From Kordiimonadaceae bacterium (GTDB lineage Bacteria > Pseudomonadota > Alphaproteobacteria > Sphingomonadales > Emcibacteraceae), in the NCBI GenBank assembly GCA_018699075.1, contig JABIPV010000197.1, forward strand, positions 1-24,621: DNA of 24,621 nt. Direction: 5' to 3'. The notes under the pieces were generated by a model, which saw only the letters and a program-made list of their open reading frames with translations, ran no database searches and was not told the origin of the DNA. This document shows positions 8,473-16,575 of the stretch, in pieces (position 1 is the first letter of the stretch; each line of letters begins with the position of its first letter). Made by a program: the position numbers and the translations under genes.

Positions 8473-8764
8473 TTATCGAAAGCCAAGAACCAACGGCCCC
8501 GATCCAGCGGCGAATGGTCACCTTGTCGAAAAGGCCAGCTTTTGCATAAGGATCATTTGCCGCAAATGCTTCAGCCGCGGCTCTATCCGCCACCTCTATT
8601 ATCAATACACTACCACGTGGTTTTGGTGTTTCTTCTTCTGTAAGTAATGGTCCTGCAATTAAGGTAACACCTACTTCATTTAGATAAGCTAAATGAGCGT
8701 CCCGTGTATCCATACGTAAATCGAGACTATTTTCTTTATCAAACGCCGTAACAACAAATTGCAT
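8465..8764 (-). CDS. YciI-like protein
   Basis: A 99-residue single-domain YciI-like (YCII superfamily, dimeric alpha-beta) protein: MQFVVTAFDKENSLDLR, then TRDAHLAYL with the His24 typical of the fold, and a C-terminal DPYAKAGLFDKVTIRRW segment. The biochemical function of the family is mostly unknown; some relatives act as small dehalogenase/lyase-like enzymes. It sits 18 bp after gpsA and overlaps the Rieske gene by 8 bp. A YciI protein next to gpsA/tsaD is a recurring alphaproteobacterial arrangement, so placement may reflect conserved synteny rather than shared function. Confidence 0.88.
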   Translation of the reverse strand: MQFVVTAFDKENSLDLRMDTRDAHLAYLNEVGVTLIAGPLLTEEETPKPRGSVLIIEVADRAAAEAFAANDPYAKAGLFDKVTIRRWIGAVGSWLSISD

Positions 8765-8782
8765 TTTTTATCCTTTTATATT

Positions 8783-9805
8783 TTAAATTTCAGAAACAAA
8801 CGGGCGATTAAGCAGGTCTTCTATCACCGTTGAAACATCTTTACCTTCGTGAAGAATTCCATTAACTGCTCTTACAATCGGCATATCGATTTCTTTTTCA
8901 CGACAAATTTCGGCGAGAACTGAGGACGTATGATATCCCTCTGCGACTGTTTTTCGGCCATCCATAATCTCTGCGACACTTTTTCCTTCGCCGATGGCAA
9001 TACCAAGAGACATATTTCTTGATTGCGTAGATGAGCATGTCAGGATTAAATCCCCAAGGCCGCAAAGCCCCATCATGGTCGAACGATCCGCACCATAATG
9101 TTCACCGAAACGCACCATTTCTGACAAGCTTCTTGTTATTAGTGCTGCGCGGGCATTGTCGCCCATTTTTCGGCCCGTTGTAATCCCGCAGGCAATGGCA
9201 AAGACATTCTTTAATGCGCCACCAATTTCCGCTCCGACCACATCTCTTGATCCATAAGGCCTAAAAGTTGGCTGTCCGATTGCATCGGATAATCTTTGAG
9301 TTACCCGTTGATATTTTGATGCAATGGTTACAGCTGACGGCAACCCTAACGCAACCTCACGGGCAAAAGTTGGCCCAGAGAGTACGACCAAAGGCGACTT
9401 TGGTAATATTTCCGTTACAACTTCGCTCATAATTTTGCCCGTCGATTGTTCTATCCCTTTAGCACATAAAACAATAACGGTACTTTCAGAAATATGCGTT
9501 TTGAGTTCCAGTAAAACATTGCGAACAAATTGTGCCGGCGTAACCATAAAAATATAATCAGAATCTGACAATTGCGCCAATTGAGAAGTCGCAGAAATCT
9601 GTTCAGATAAAATAATTCCGGGTAGAAAAGTTTTATTTTCATGAACGTCGTTAATTAACGTCACCACGTCTTGTTCGCGCACCCATAAATTAACAGAACA
9701 TCCCGCTTTTGCTGACAATTGAGCTAGCGCCGTGCCCCATGCACCTCCACCTACAACTCCGATTTTCGGCGGATGTGATTCGTTATCTGATAATGTTTCT
9801 TCCAT
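8783..9805 (-). CDS. gpsA: Glycerol-3-phosphate dehydrogenase [NAD(P)+] GpsA
   Basis: GpsA reduces dihydroxyacetone phosphate to sn-glycerol 3-phosphate, the backbone for phospholipids. The 340-residue product has the dinucleotide-binding GVVGGGAWGTALA at 16-28, CAKGIE at 114-119, LSGPTFAREV at 142-151, and the catalytic-lysine region GAEIGGALKNVFAIA with Lys199. The substrate-binding NARAALITRSLSEM follows at 217-230. The ATG at 9805 gives a slightly extended N-terminus (13 residues before KIGVVGGG), as in many alphaproteobacteria. It lies 19 bp after tsaD and 18 bp before the YciI gene, so is probably in one transcript with both. Confidence 0.97.
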   Translation of the reverse strand: MEETLSDNESHPPKIGVVGGGAWGTALAQLSAKAGCSVNLWVREQDVVTLINDVHENKTFLPGIILSEQISATSQLAQLSDSDYIFMVTPAQFVRNVLLELKTHISESTVIVLCAKGIEQSTGKIMSEVVTEILPKSPLVVLSGPTFAREVALGLPSAVTIASKYQRVTQRLSDAIGQPTFRPYGSRDVVGAEIGGALKNVFAIACGITTGRKMGDNARAALITRSLSEMVRFGEHYGADRSTMMGLCGLGDLILTCSSTQSRNMSLGIAIGEGKSVAEIMDGRKTVAEGYHTSSVLAEICREKEIDMPIVRAVNGILHEGKDVSTVIEDLLNRPFVSEI

Positions 9806-9824
9806 AAAATACCTGTTTTACTTA

Positions 9825-10922
9825 TTATGCTTTTACACCTGCACCAATTGCTGGTGGGGCATTTGGATCAAGTGGCCACCTTGCAACCGCGCCAATATCA
9901 AGATCCGAAAATAGTTCATCTTTATATTTTTCTATCCCGACCCATGCTATCATAGCACCATTATCCGTGCAAAGTTTCATGGGGGGGGCTTTTAATTCAA
10001 AGTCATATTGGTAACATAAGCTAGACAACTTTTCTTTTATAGAAGAATTCGCTGCAACGCCACCCGCGACAACAAATATATTTTTATTTGAGCCATAATG
10101 CTCAAGATAATATTCAAGACTATTTTTCACACGGTCCAAGATGGCATCCGTTAAGGCGGCCTGGAAACTTGCGGCAAGATCACAAACATCTTGTCTTTTT
10201 AATCTACCGTCTTGCTCATCACATAGTTTATCGCGCGCCCTTAATACAGCTGTTTTAAGACCAGAAAAAGAAAAATTACTTCCCGGCTTTCCTTTTAAAG
10301 GTCGCGGAAACTTAAACCGCATACTGTCTCCATTTAAGGCCGCTATTTCAATCGCTGGCCCGCCGGGATAATCAAGCCCCAATATTTTTGCCGTTTTATC
10401 AAACGCTTCCCCTGCAGCATCATCAATTGTTGTGCCAAGACGCTCATATTGGCCAACGCCTTTCACCACAAGCAGCTGACAATGACCTCCAGAAATAAGA
10501 AGCAACATATAGGGAAAAGACACATCTTCGGTTAAACGAACCGATAAAGCGTGGCCTTCTAAATGATTCACACTGATTAGGGGTATATTTCTAGCATATG
10601 CGATGGCTTTAGCTGTCATCAATCCAACCATGACACCCCCTATTAACCCTGGCCCAGAGGTCACGGCGATGGCCGATAAATCATCAAAGCCAACTTTTGC
10701 TTGCGCCAAAGCTTGGCGCACCAAGGCATTTAAATGATTAATATGTGAACGCGCAGCAATTTCCGGCACCACACCGCCATATGGTTTGTGTTCTTCGAGT
10801 TGGGTAAAGATAATATTTGAAAATATTTCTTTTTGATCAGAGACAATTGCAACCGCCGTTTCATCACAGCTGCTTTCAATACCCATAATTAACGAAGGCG
10901 TTTTATTATTATTTTTTATCAT
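9825..10922 (-). CDS. tsaD: tRNA N6-threonylcarbamoyladenosine synthase subunit TsaD
   Basis: TsaD transfers the threonylcarbamoyl group to A37 of ANN-decoding tRNAs, working with TsaB and TsaE. With the ATG at 10922 the product is 365 residues, the usual family size. It has MGIESSCDETAVA at 13-25, SGPGLIGGVMVGL around 89-101, the metal-binding VNHLEGH (His120, His124), a glycine-rich ATPase-fold segment DDAAGEAFDKTAKILGL, and CTDNGAMIAW near the C-terminus carrying the metal-ligand Asp. The frame stays open upstream to 11072, but that extension would overlap the divergent hemC gene and adds no family sequence, so the internal ATG was chosen. It heads the minus-strand run tsaD-gpsA-YciI-Rieske-hydrolase. 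Confidence 0.96.
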   Translation of the reverse strand: MIKNNNKTPSLIMGIESSCDETAVAIVSDQKEIFSNIIFTQLEEHKPYGGVVPEIAARSHINHLNALVRQALAQAKVGFDDLSAIAVTSGPGLIGGVMVGLMTAKAIAYARNIPLISVNHLEGHALSVRLTEDVSFPYMLLLISGGHCQLLVVKGVGQYERLGTTIDDAAGEAFDKTAKILGLDYPGGPAIEIAALNGDSMRFKFPRPLKGKPGSNFSFSGLKTAVLRARDKLCDEQDGRLKRQDVCDLAASFQAALTDAILDRVKNSLEYYLEHYGSNKNIFVVAGGVAANSSIKEKLSSLCYQYDFELKAPPMKLCTDNGAMIAWVGIEKYKDELFSDLDIGAVARWPLDPNAPPAIGAGVKA

Positions 10923-11001
10923 CTTTACTGGCTTCACTAAAAGAATTCCATTAAACCTTATACCATAAACAGAACATTTGAACACAGGCTCTAACATTTG
11001 G

Positions 11002-11940
11002 ATGCAATACGTGCAAGAAACACTTAATACCAATGACACCAATTCCTTAATTATCGGCACCCGCGGCAGCAAATTGGCCCTTGCTCAAGCCAATGAAGTA
11101 AAGGGTTTGCTCATTGCCGCTCACGATAACCTGAATGAAGATAATATTAAAATTAATGTCATGTCCACCAGAGGTGATAGGGTTCAAGACCGGAATTTAA
11201 GCGAAATTGGCGGCAAAGGGCTATTTACGGAAGAAATCGAAGAAGCTTTATATAAAGGCGAAATAGACATTGCTGTACATTCATTAAAAGACATGCCAAC
11301 ACGCCTTCCAGATGGTCTTGAACTTGGCTGTTACCTCAAAAGAGAAGATGTGCGTGATGCTTTTTTATCAAGCAAAGCCTCCAGTTTAAATGAATTGCCA
11401 AAAGGTGCTATCGTCGGCACGTCTTCTTTAAGACGTAAAGCACAAGCCTTGGCAGTGCGTCCAGACTTAGAAATTGTCAATTTCCGGGGCAATGTCCAAA
11501 CAAGATTAAAAAAGTTGGATGATAACGTCGCTGATGCCACATTTCTTGCCATGGCCGGCTTAAACCGACTTTCAATTGATGACCCACGGGTTAACGCCAT
11601 AGATACAACGGACCTCCTACCTGCCGTCGCGCAAGGGGCAATTACCATTGAGATTGCCTGCGAAAATGACGTCATGAAGTCAATTCTGAAGCCTCTAAAC
11701 CATCCGGAAACTGAACTTAGGGTACGTGCGGAAAGAACCATGCTAGATATTCTTGACGGCTCATGCCGCACACCCATTGCAGGTCTGGCGACTATCGAAG
11801 GAGATACTTTGACATTAAAAGGCCGGATTTTGGATGAAAACGGGGGCAATGATCGTTTTGATCAAGTCAGTGGCAATAAAAACAATCCCGAAGCGATAGG
11901 TGAAAAATTAGGACATATTCTCAAATGCGCCTCCTCTTAA
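11002..11940 (+). CDS. hemC: Porphobilinogen deaminase (hydroxymethylbilane synthase) HemC
   Basis: HemC joins four porphobilinogens into hydroxymethylbilane, the third step of tetrapyrrole synthesis. Motifs are IIGTRGSKLALAQA at 17-30, TRGDRVQD, the catalytic-Asp region HSLKDMPT, GTSSLRRKAQ, and LDGSCRTPIAG, in which Cys255 holds the dipyrromethane cofactor. The ATG at 11002 gives 312 residues, a normal length. The frame is open from a TTG at 10978, but that adds nothing conserved. No strong ribosome binding site is visible, so the exact start is uncertain. Only 79 bp separate it from divergent tsaD, so both promoters must share that gap. The 3' end overlaps hemD by 16 bp. Confidence 0.96.
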   Translation: MQYVQETLNTNDTNSLIIGTRGSKLALAQANEVKGLLIAAHDNLNEDNIKINVMSTRGDRVQDRNLSEIGGKGLFTEEIEEALYKGEIDIAVHSLKDMPTRLPDGLELGCYLKREDVRDAFLSSKASSLNELPKGAIVGTSSLRRKAQALAVRPDLEIVNFRGNVQTRLKKLDDNVADATFLAMAGLNRLSIDDPRVNAIDTTDLLPAVAQGAITIEIACENDVMKSILKPLNHPETELRVRAERTMLDILDGSCRTPIAGLATIEGDTLTLKGRILDENGGNDRFDQVSGNKNNPEAIGEKLGHILKCASS

Positions 11941-12635
11941 CCCGCCCTCATACTGATAGTGAAAGTATCGCCAGACAACTTCGCGATCAAAATGACGCTT
12001 GCCTAATCGATCCGCTAATGAGTTTTGAACCTATAGATATAAAACTTCCTATGCTGTCCGATTATCAAGCTATACTTTTCACCAGTTCCAATGGCGTGCG
12101 GGCTTTTGAAATGTCTTCCTCTATACGAGATAATAACGTTTTTACTGTAGGTGATAAATCTGCTGAAAAGGCAAAAAACGCTGGTTTTCATCACGTTACT
12201 AGCGCCAATGGTGATTTAAGAAAGTTGTCTGATACAATTAATGATCAACTAAACCCCGACAACGGGTCATTATTATATATCTGTGGAAAACATCAATCTG
12301 GTGATTTGAAACAAACCCTAAACCGTCATAATTTTATTGTGGATAAATATGAAATTTATGAAATGATTGCGGCCTCATACTTAAGTGAACAGACGCAAGA
12401 TTCACTTAAAAAACAAGAAATTGATTATATTCCCTTTTATTCAGTCAGAAGCGCGCATATATTTATAGAGTTAATAAAAAAGGCCGAATTACAATATACC
12501 CTTTCTACAATTTCTGCGCTCTGTTTAAGTCCCGCTATAGAAAAAGTGATAGAGACACTAAAATGGAAAAATATAATGACGTCAGAAACGCCTGATCAAT
12601 ATACACTCTTTAAATTGATTGATATTGAACTTTGA
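11925..12635 (+). CDS. hemD: Uroporphyrinogen-III synthase HemD
   Basis: HemD cyclises hydroxymethylbilane to uroporphyrinogen III, the step after HemC. This family is poorly conserved in sequence. Support comes from the N-terminal MRLLLTRP, the FTSSNGVRAF segment near 50-59, TVGDKSAEKAKNAGF, LYICGKHQSGDL, the VDKYEIYEM strand, and the late FYSVRSAHIFIELI segment, together with length (236 residues) and position. The ATG at 11925 lies within the last codons of hemC, a 16-bp overlap that suggests translational coupling. The mitofilin-like gene starts 12 bp after its stop. Confidence 0.93.
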   Translation: MRLLLTRPHTDSESIARQLRDQNDACLIDPLMSFEPIDIKLPMLSDYQAILFTSSNGVRAFEMSSSIRDNNVFTVGDKSAEKAKNAGFHHVTSANGDLRKLSDTINDQLNPDNGSLLYICGKHQSGDLKQTLNRHNFIVDKYEIYEMIAASYLSEQTQDSLKKQEIDYIPFYSVRSAHIFIELIKKAELQYTLSTISALCLSPAIEKVIETLKWKNIMTSETPDQYTLFKLIDIEL

Positions 12636-12647
12636 GGAATCATCGAG

Positions 12648-13868
12648 ATGACAGATAATGATAAAGATGTTCCAAACACATCTAAAATAGCACCGAAAGA
12701 TGCGTCCCTGAAGAATAAATCCGCAAATTCGAATGTCAAATCACCGTCGGATGAACCCAAAAAGCCTGCAAACTGGTCTTTACGTTTATTGTTGCTTTTA
12801 ATGATTTTCATCGGTGGCATGACTTCAGGCATATATTTTCTTCCCTTACTTAAAGAGCGCCTACCAATTGTAGCCGAATGGTTAGGGGAAGATGTGAGTA
12901 GAGATTTTTCTGAATTTAATCTACAAATTCTTGATCTACAATCTCGACTAAACGATCTAACTTTGAAATCGGAAACTCAAGAAAATCGTTTAAGCCAACT
13001 TTATAATGTTGACGAGAGTGAGACAATCGCCGATTTGCTCATCAGAATAGAAACGCTTGAACAAGGCCTTTCCATAATACCTGATACCAACATAGAAGAC
13101 AGCTCAGAATCAGCGCGACTTGATATGCTTCAAAGCCGCATGAGCCAACTTGAGACATCTTTTATACCCCTGAGTAAAAATTTAATTGATGCACAAATTG
13201 CAACACAAGAACGCTCAACAATTAAAAATGAAACTCTGAATAACGCGGCTAAATTATCTAATATTGAAAGTCGCTTACTTGCCGTTGAAAACTTCGCCGC
13301 AAAGGATAATTCAGCGCTTCTTACAAATCTACGAATTGCCGAATTAAGACGTAAAATTATATCCGGCGCGCCGTATTTGCCGGAACTGGAAAAAATCAAT
13401 AAGCGGACAAATGATAGTCGTTATACGACGGCACTAAATTATTTATCTCTTCACGCTGCAAATGGTATAATCACGCCTACTCAATTACAAAATAAATTCA
13501 GCACATCAATACCTGAACTTTTAGTCGCCGACCCTACTATTGATGCGTCTTGGTGGCAAAATACTGTTAATAGTTTTAAAAATATCATCCTTGTGCGCCG
13601 TACAGATGGATCCTCATATAGTGATCTTGACCCTTCAATTGCTGAAATTGAAGGTTGGCTTAGTGCTTATGATATAACATCAGCATTAAAGACAATAAAT
13701 GCTTTGCCGCCACGGTCACAAACTATTCTAAACTCATGGAAAGAAGAAGCCAGCATATGGCTAGAGAGTGAACAAGCCTTATCTACACTTGAAACAATAG
13801 TGGCAGAAGATTATTTAGCCCCAAATGAAACTACCGAAAATAAAACCGAAGAGACGACATTATGGTAA
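12648..13868 (+). CDS. Mitofilin/Mic60-like inner-membrane protein
   Basis: A 406-residue protein with the layout of alphaproteobacterial Mic60/mitofilin homologues. A charged, disordered cytoplasmic N-terminus (1-42) is followed by one transmembrane helix (about 44-67, RLLLLLMIFIGGMTSGIYF). Long heptad-rich coiled coils fill the periplasmic part (about 90-215). The mitofilin-signature C-terminal helical region includes SYSDLDPSIAEIEGWLSAYD and LNSWKEEASIWLESEQAL. In this class the protein is linked to shaping intracytoplasmic membranes and to outer-membrane contacts, ancestral to the mitochondrial crista-junction protein. The ATG has GAGGA about 9 bases upstream. It sits between hemD and hemY, the standard place for this gene, and overlaps hemY by 7 bp. 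Confidence 0.9.
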   Translation: MTDNDKDVPNTSKIAPKDASLKNKSANSNVKSPSDEPKKPANWSLRLLLLLMIFIGGMTSGIYFLPLLKERLPIVAEWLGEDVSRDFSEFNLQILDLQSRLNDLTLKSETQENRLSQLYNVDESETIADLLIRIETLEQGLSIIPDTNIEDSSESARLDMLQSRMSQLETSFIPLSKNLIDAQIATQERSTIKNETLNNAAKLSNIESRLLAVENFAAKDNSALLTNLRIAELRRKIISGAPYLPELEKINKRTNDSRYTTALNYLSLHAANGIITPTQLQNKFSTSIPELLVADPTIDASWWQNTVNSFKNIILVRRTDGSSYSDLDPSIAEIEGWLSAYDITSALKTINALPPRSQTILNSWKEEASIWLESEQALSTLETIVAEDYLAPNETTENKTEETTLW

Positions 13869-15139
13869 GGCTTACTTTTTATATAATCTTGGCTTTATTC
13901 TTTGCCTTTGGCGCCGCATGGATATCATCAAACCCCGGTCAAGTTCTCATCACCTGGCAAGGATGGGAAGTTCGCTTTTCAATTGCTGTATTTATTATGT
14001 TAGCAATTTTTTATTTTTTAATAATCTGGTCTGTCCTCAAACTATATAAATGGCTTAATATAGCGACGTATCTTGGAAATCCTAAAAGGCTGGCAGCAAA
14101 ACGCCAGAAGGCAAACCTTGACCTTGATCATGCGTGGTCTGCTTATGCATTGGGAGATTATAAAGAAGCCATTAAATTTGCTCTGCGCGCAAAATCTAAG
14201 CTCGGAGAAGATCATAATATATTAAGACTACTCGCTAGTGCTACAGAGGCTAGCGGCGAGACAAACAATCCTTATCTAGAGACATTAGGGAAATCTCCTC
14301 AAAGCGCGCCTTGGGTCCAGAAACAACAATTGGATCATTATATACAGGATAAATCTTGGGAAGCGGCCTTACCCCTTGTAAATTCAATGCTCGAAACTCA
14401 TACGAGTAATGGTTATTTATTAAAAATGGCATTTTTATTACTCGCTCGTCTGGGAAAATGGCCCGAGTCTTATCAAGCCCTTCAAAATGCCTTACAAGTA
14501 AAAGGGGCGATAGTACCCTCGGAAAAAGGGCATTTAAAAGCCGTAATTGAATATTGCCTTGCCTTAGAGAAAAAAGCCGGTGGTCAGAAAACAGAAAGCC
14601 ATGCTTTACTTAAAGCCGCCTTAAAAAACGATTCTTCTTTTGCGCCGGCCGCTCTTTTATCCGCACAGCTATATATAGAACAGAACGACAAAAAGTCTGC
14701 GGAAAAAACGCTTGCCGCAATATGGAAAAAAACTCAAAATAAAGACTTGGCAGATATGATCGCAGATTTAAATCCTCAAGAAAGCGCCAATGAAACATTT
14801 CGCCGGATCAAAAAAATTACAGACACTACACCTAAATCATTTGAAGCAAATCATCTGCTTGCGAAGGTCGCCATTAGTGCAGAACACTGGCCAGATGCAG
14901 AGGCGGCATTAACCGCTAATATTAATTCTAACACCGCTACCAAGACCACATATGAACTTCTTGCATTGCTTGAGCGCCGACAAAAAAATGACGAAGAGGC
15001 CGCGCAAAAGTATCTAACTTTATCTGATAGTGCTTCTGCTGATGGTAATTGGACGTGTACCGAATGCAAAACTGATTCGACCCATTTTTTACCGCTTTGC
15101 CCTAATTGCAGAGAATTTGATAAAATTACATGGGTTTAA
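13862..15139 (+). CDS. hemY: HemY-like TPR membrane protein with C-terminal zinc ribbon
   Basis: A 425-residue HemY_N-family inner-membrane protein. Two transmembrane helices lie near the N-terminus (about 5-22 and 38-60) and flank the conserved NPGQVLITWQGWEV loop. TPR-like helical repeats fill about 90-390. The C-terminus carries a rubredoxin-like zinc ribbon, CTEC and CPNC (Cys399, Cys402, Cys413, Cys416), ending FDKITW, a form seen in alphaproteobacterial HemY. The name comes from the genetic link to haem synthesis; it is not protoporphyrinogen oxidase, and its molecular role is not established. Start ATG at 13862 overlaps the mitofilin gene by 7 bp. It closes the hemC-hemD-mitofilin-hemY operon. 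No clear terminator follows. Confidence 0.92.
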   Translation: MVRLTFYIILALFFAFGAAWISSNPGQVLITWQGWEVRFSIAVFIMLAIFYFLIIWSVLKLYKWLNIATYLGNPKRLAAKRQKANLDLDHAWSAYALGDYKEAIKFALRAKSKLGEDHNILRLLASATEASGETNNPYLETLGKSPQSAPWVQKQQLDHYIQDKSWEAALPLVNSMLETHTSNGYLLKMAFLLLARLGKWPESYQALQNALQVKGAIVPSEKGHLKAVIEYCLALEKKAGGQKTESHALLKAALKNDSSFAPAALLSAQLYIEQNDKKSAEKTLAAIWKKTQNKDLADMIADLNPQESANETFRRIKKITDTTPKSFEANHLLAKVAISAEHWPDAEAALTANINSNTATKTTYELLALLERRQKNDEEAAQKYLTLSDSASADGNWTCTECKTDSTHFLPLCPNCREFDKITWV

Positions 15140-15191
15140 TAATAAATCTAATACTAATCGTATAAAATAAACTCTTTTTATCCCTAATTTC

Positions 15192-15205
15192 TTGACCTCT
15201 ATCAA
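15192..15205 (+). promoter_or_regulatory. FNR/Anr-type box upstream of the porin gene
   Basis: TTGAC-CTCT-ATCAA matches the FNR consensus TTGAT-N4-ATCAA at 9 of 10 positions. Its centre (15198.5) lies about 41 bases before a start predicted from the -10-like TATTTA at 15227-15232, the standard spacing of class II activation by FNR-family proteins. This suggests oxygen- or nitrate-responsive control of the following gene. Confidence 0.7.
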
Positions 15206-15226
15206 TTAAATAAATCCCTTCAGGAG

Positions 15227-15232
15227 TATTTA
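15227..15232 (+). promoter_or_regulatory. -10-like element of the FNR-dependent porin promoter
   Basis: TATTTA is placed where a class II FNR promoter needs its -10 hexamer, giving a predicted transcript start near 15239. The upstream ATG at 15232 overlaps this element, which argues that it is not the translation start. Confidence 0.5.
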
Positions 15233-15267
15233 TGAGGAGATTAATAAACCCCTATGAGGATAAAAAG

Positions 15268-16521
15268 ATGAAAACCCCAAATACACTAGCCAAACTTTTT
15301 TTAATGGCTTCTACGTCACTCGTATTTACAAATTCATTTGTCGCAAATGCTCAAGAAGCAGATAGCCTTATTGATGCCATTGCCGGCGGCAAAGCATATC
15401 TCGATGAAAGATTTAGAGTTGAAACCGTTAGCGAAGATGCAAAAGCACTGAATGCAACAACAGCAACTTTGCGGACAAAACTCGGTTATAAAACAGGCAC
15501 GTTCAAAGGTCTTTCCGGTGTGATTGAATTTGAACATTCCACGGATGCAGGAATTGGCGATTATAATAATGGTATTAACGGCAAAACTGCTTATCCAGCA
15601 ATTATTGATGCCAATCATACAGAAGTAAATCAAGCTTACCTTGCGTATACAGGTTTTGATAAAACGACCATCGCGGCGGGCCGTCAGGCATTAAACCTTG
15701 GCAATCAACGCTTTGTTGGAACGGTTGGTTGGCGCCAAAATGATCAAACATATGATTCTGTGGCCGTCATTAATAATTCCGTTGAGGATTTAACAGCCGT
15801 CTTCGGATATGTTTGGAATGTGAACCGTATTTTTGGTAATGATCATCCAAATGGAGATTTAAAAACTAAAACCATGACGTTTGATGCCACTTATAAAGGT
15901 GTTAAAGGTCTTGCCATTGAAGGATATGGTTTATTGATCGATCTTGACGCTCTTGGTGTTAAAGCCTTAAACAGTAAAACGTTTGGTATCCGCGCCAGTG
16001 GTTCACAAGATGTCGCAGATGGCACCAAATTACTCTACGCTGCAGAATACGCCAATCAAACGGATTATAAATTAAACCCCAACAACTATTCTGCAAATTA
16101 TTATAATGTTGAACTTGGTGTGGCTGTAAACGGCTTTACTGTAAAAGCCGGTCTTGAAACATTGGGCAGCTACAATGGTGCTGCTGCATTTACAACGCCC
16201 CTTGCCACGCTCCACAAGTTCAATGGTTGGGCTGATAAATTCTTAGGTACACCGGCAACAGGTTTACGTGATTTTTATGGTCAAGTTTCATATGCTGTAA
16301 AAGATACCGGCACAGAAATGGACGGCACAAACCTTACTCTCGTCTATCATAAGTTTAAGTCTGATTTCGGTAGTATTGATTATGGTTCAGAATTTGATGT
16401 TTCTGTCAGCAAAAAAGTCTTCAAACAATTCACTGTATTGCTTAAATATGCAAATTACAGTGCGGATACCTGGAGCTCAGACACACAAAAATTCTGGTTC
16501 CAAGTCGCAACTAAATTCTAA
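15268..16521 (+). CDS. Outer-membrane beta-barrel, alginate-export/porin-like
   Basis: From the ATG at 15268 the product is 417 residues. A classic Sec signal peptide (MKTPNTLAKLFLMASTSLVF..., cleavage after ANA near residue 28) is followed by many alternating amphipathic strands and a terminal aromatic FWFQVATKF, ending in Phe as outer-membrane barrels do. The segment AAGRQALNLGNQRFVGTVGW plus RQNDQTYDSVAV resembles the alginate-export (AlgE-like) porin family; the true substrate is unknown. An earlier in-frame ATG at 15232 also has an AGGAG, but it would put 12 charged residues ahead of the signal peptide and overlaps the predicted -10. The chosen start has GAGG 8 bases upstream. The FNR-type box suggests anaerobic induction, and the nar genes nearby make a role in nitrate/nitrite passage possible but unproven. 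Confidence 0.85.
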   Translation: MKTPNTLAKLFLMASTSLVFTNSFVANAQEADSLIDAIAGGKAYLDERFRVETVSEDAKALNATTATLRTKLGYKTGTFKGLSGVIEFEHSTDAGIGDYNNGINGKTAYPAIIDANHTEVNQAYLAYTGFDKTTIAAGRQALNLGNQRFVGTVGWRQNDQTYDSVAVINNSVEDLTAVFGYVWNVNRIFGNDHPNGDLKTKTMTFDATYKGVKGLAIEGYGLLIDLDALGVKALNSKTFGIRASGSQDVADGTKLLYAAEYANQTDYKLNPNNYSANYYNVELGVAVNGFTVKAGLETLGSYNGAAAFTTPLATLHKFNGWADKFLGTPATGLRDFYGQVSYAVKDTGTEMDGTNLTLVYHKFKSDFGSIDYGSEFDVSVSKKVFKQFTVLLKYANYSADTWSSDTQKFWFQVATKF

Positions 16522-16540
16522 AAATAATTCATATCTGATT

Positions 16541-16573
16541 AAAGTCGTCGCCTGTTATGGGCGACGGCTTTTT
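16541..16573 (+). terminator. Intrinsic terminator between porin and regulator genes
   Basis: GTCGTCGCC (16544-16552) pairs over nine positions, with one G-U, with GGCGACGGC (16560-16568), followed by five T. It lies 23 bp after the porin stop. The AAA before the stem pairs with the T-run, so it may also work weakly on the minus strand for the convergent regulator gene, whose stop is only 3 bp away. Confidence 0.88.
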
Positions 16574-16575
16574 AA

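Noticed and set aside
11331..11849. 172-codon open frame antisense to hemC
   Set aside because: Fully within conserved hemC coding sequence, with low-complexity shadow-like composition.
15232..15267. ATG at 15232 as the porin start
   Set aside because: It overlaps the predicted -10, would add 12 charged residues before the signal peptide, and a second ATG at 15268 has its own binding site.
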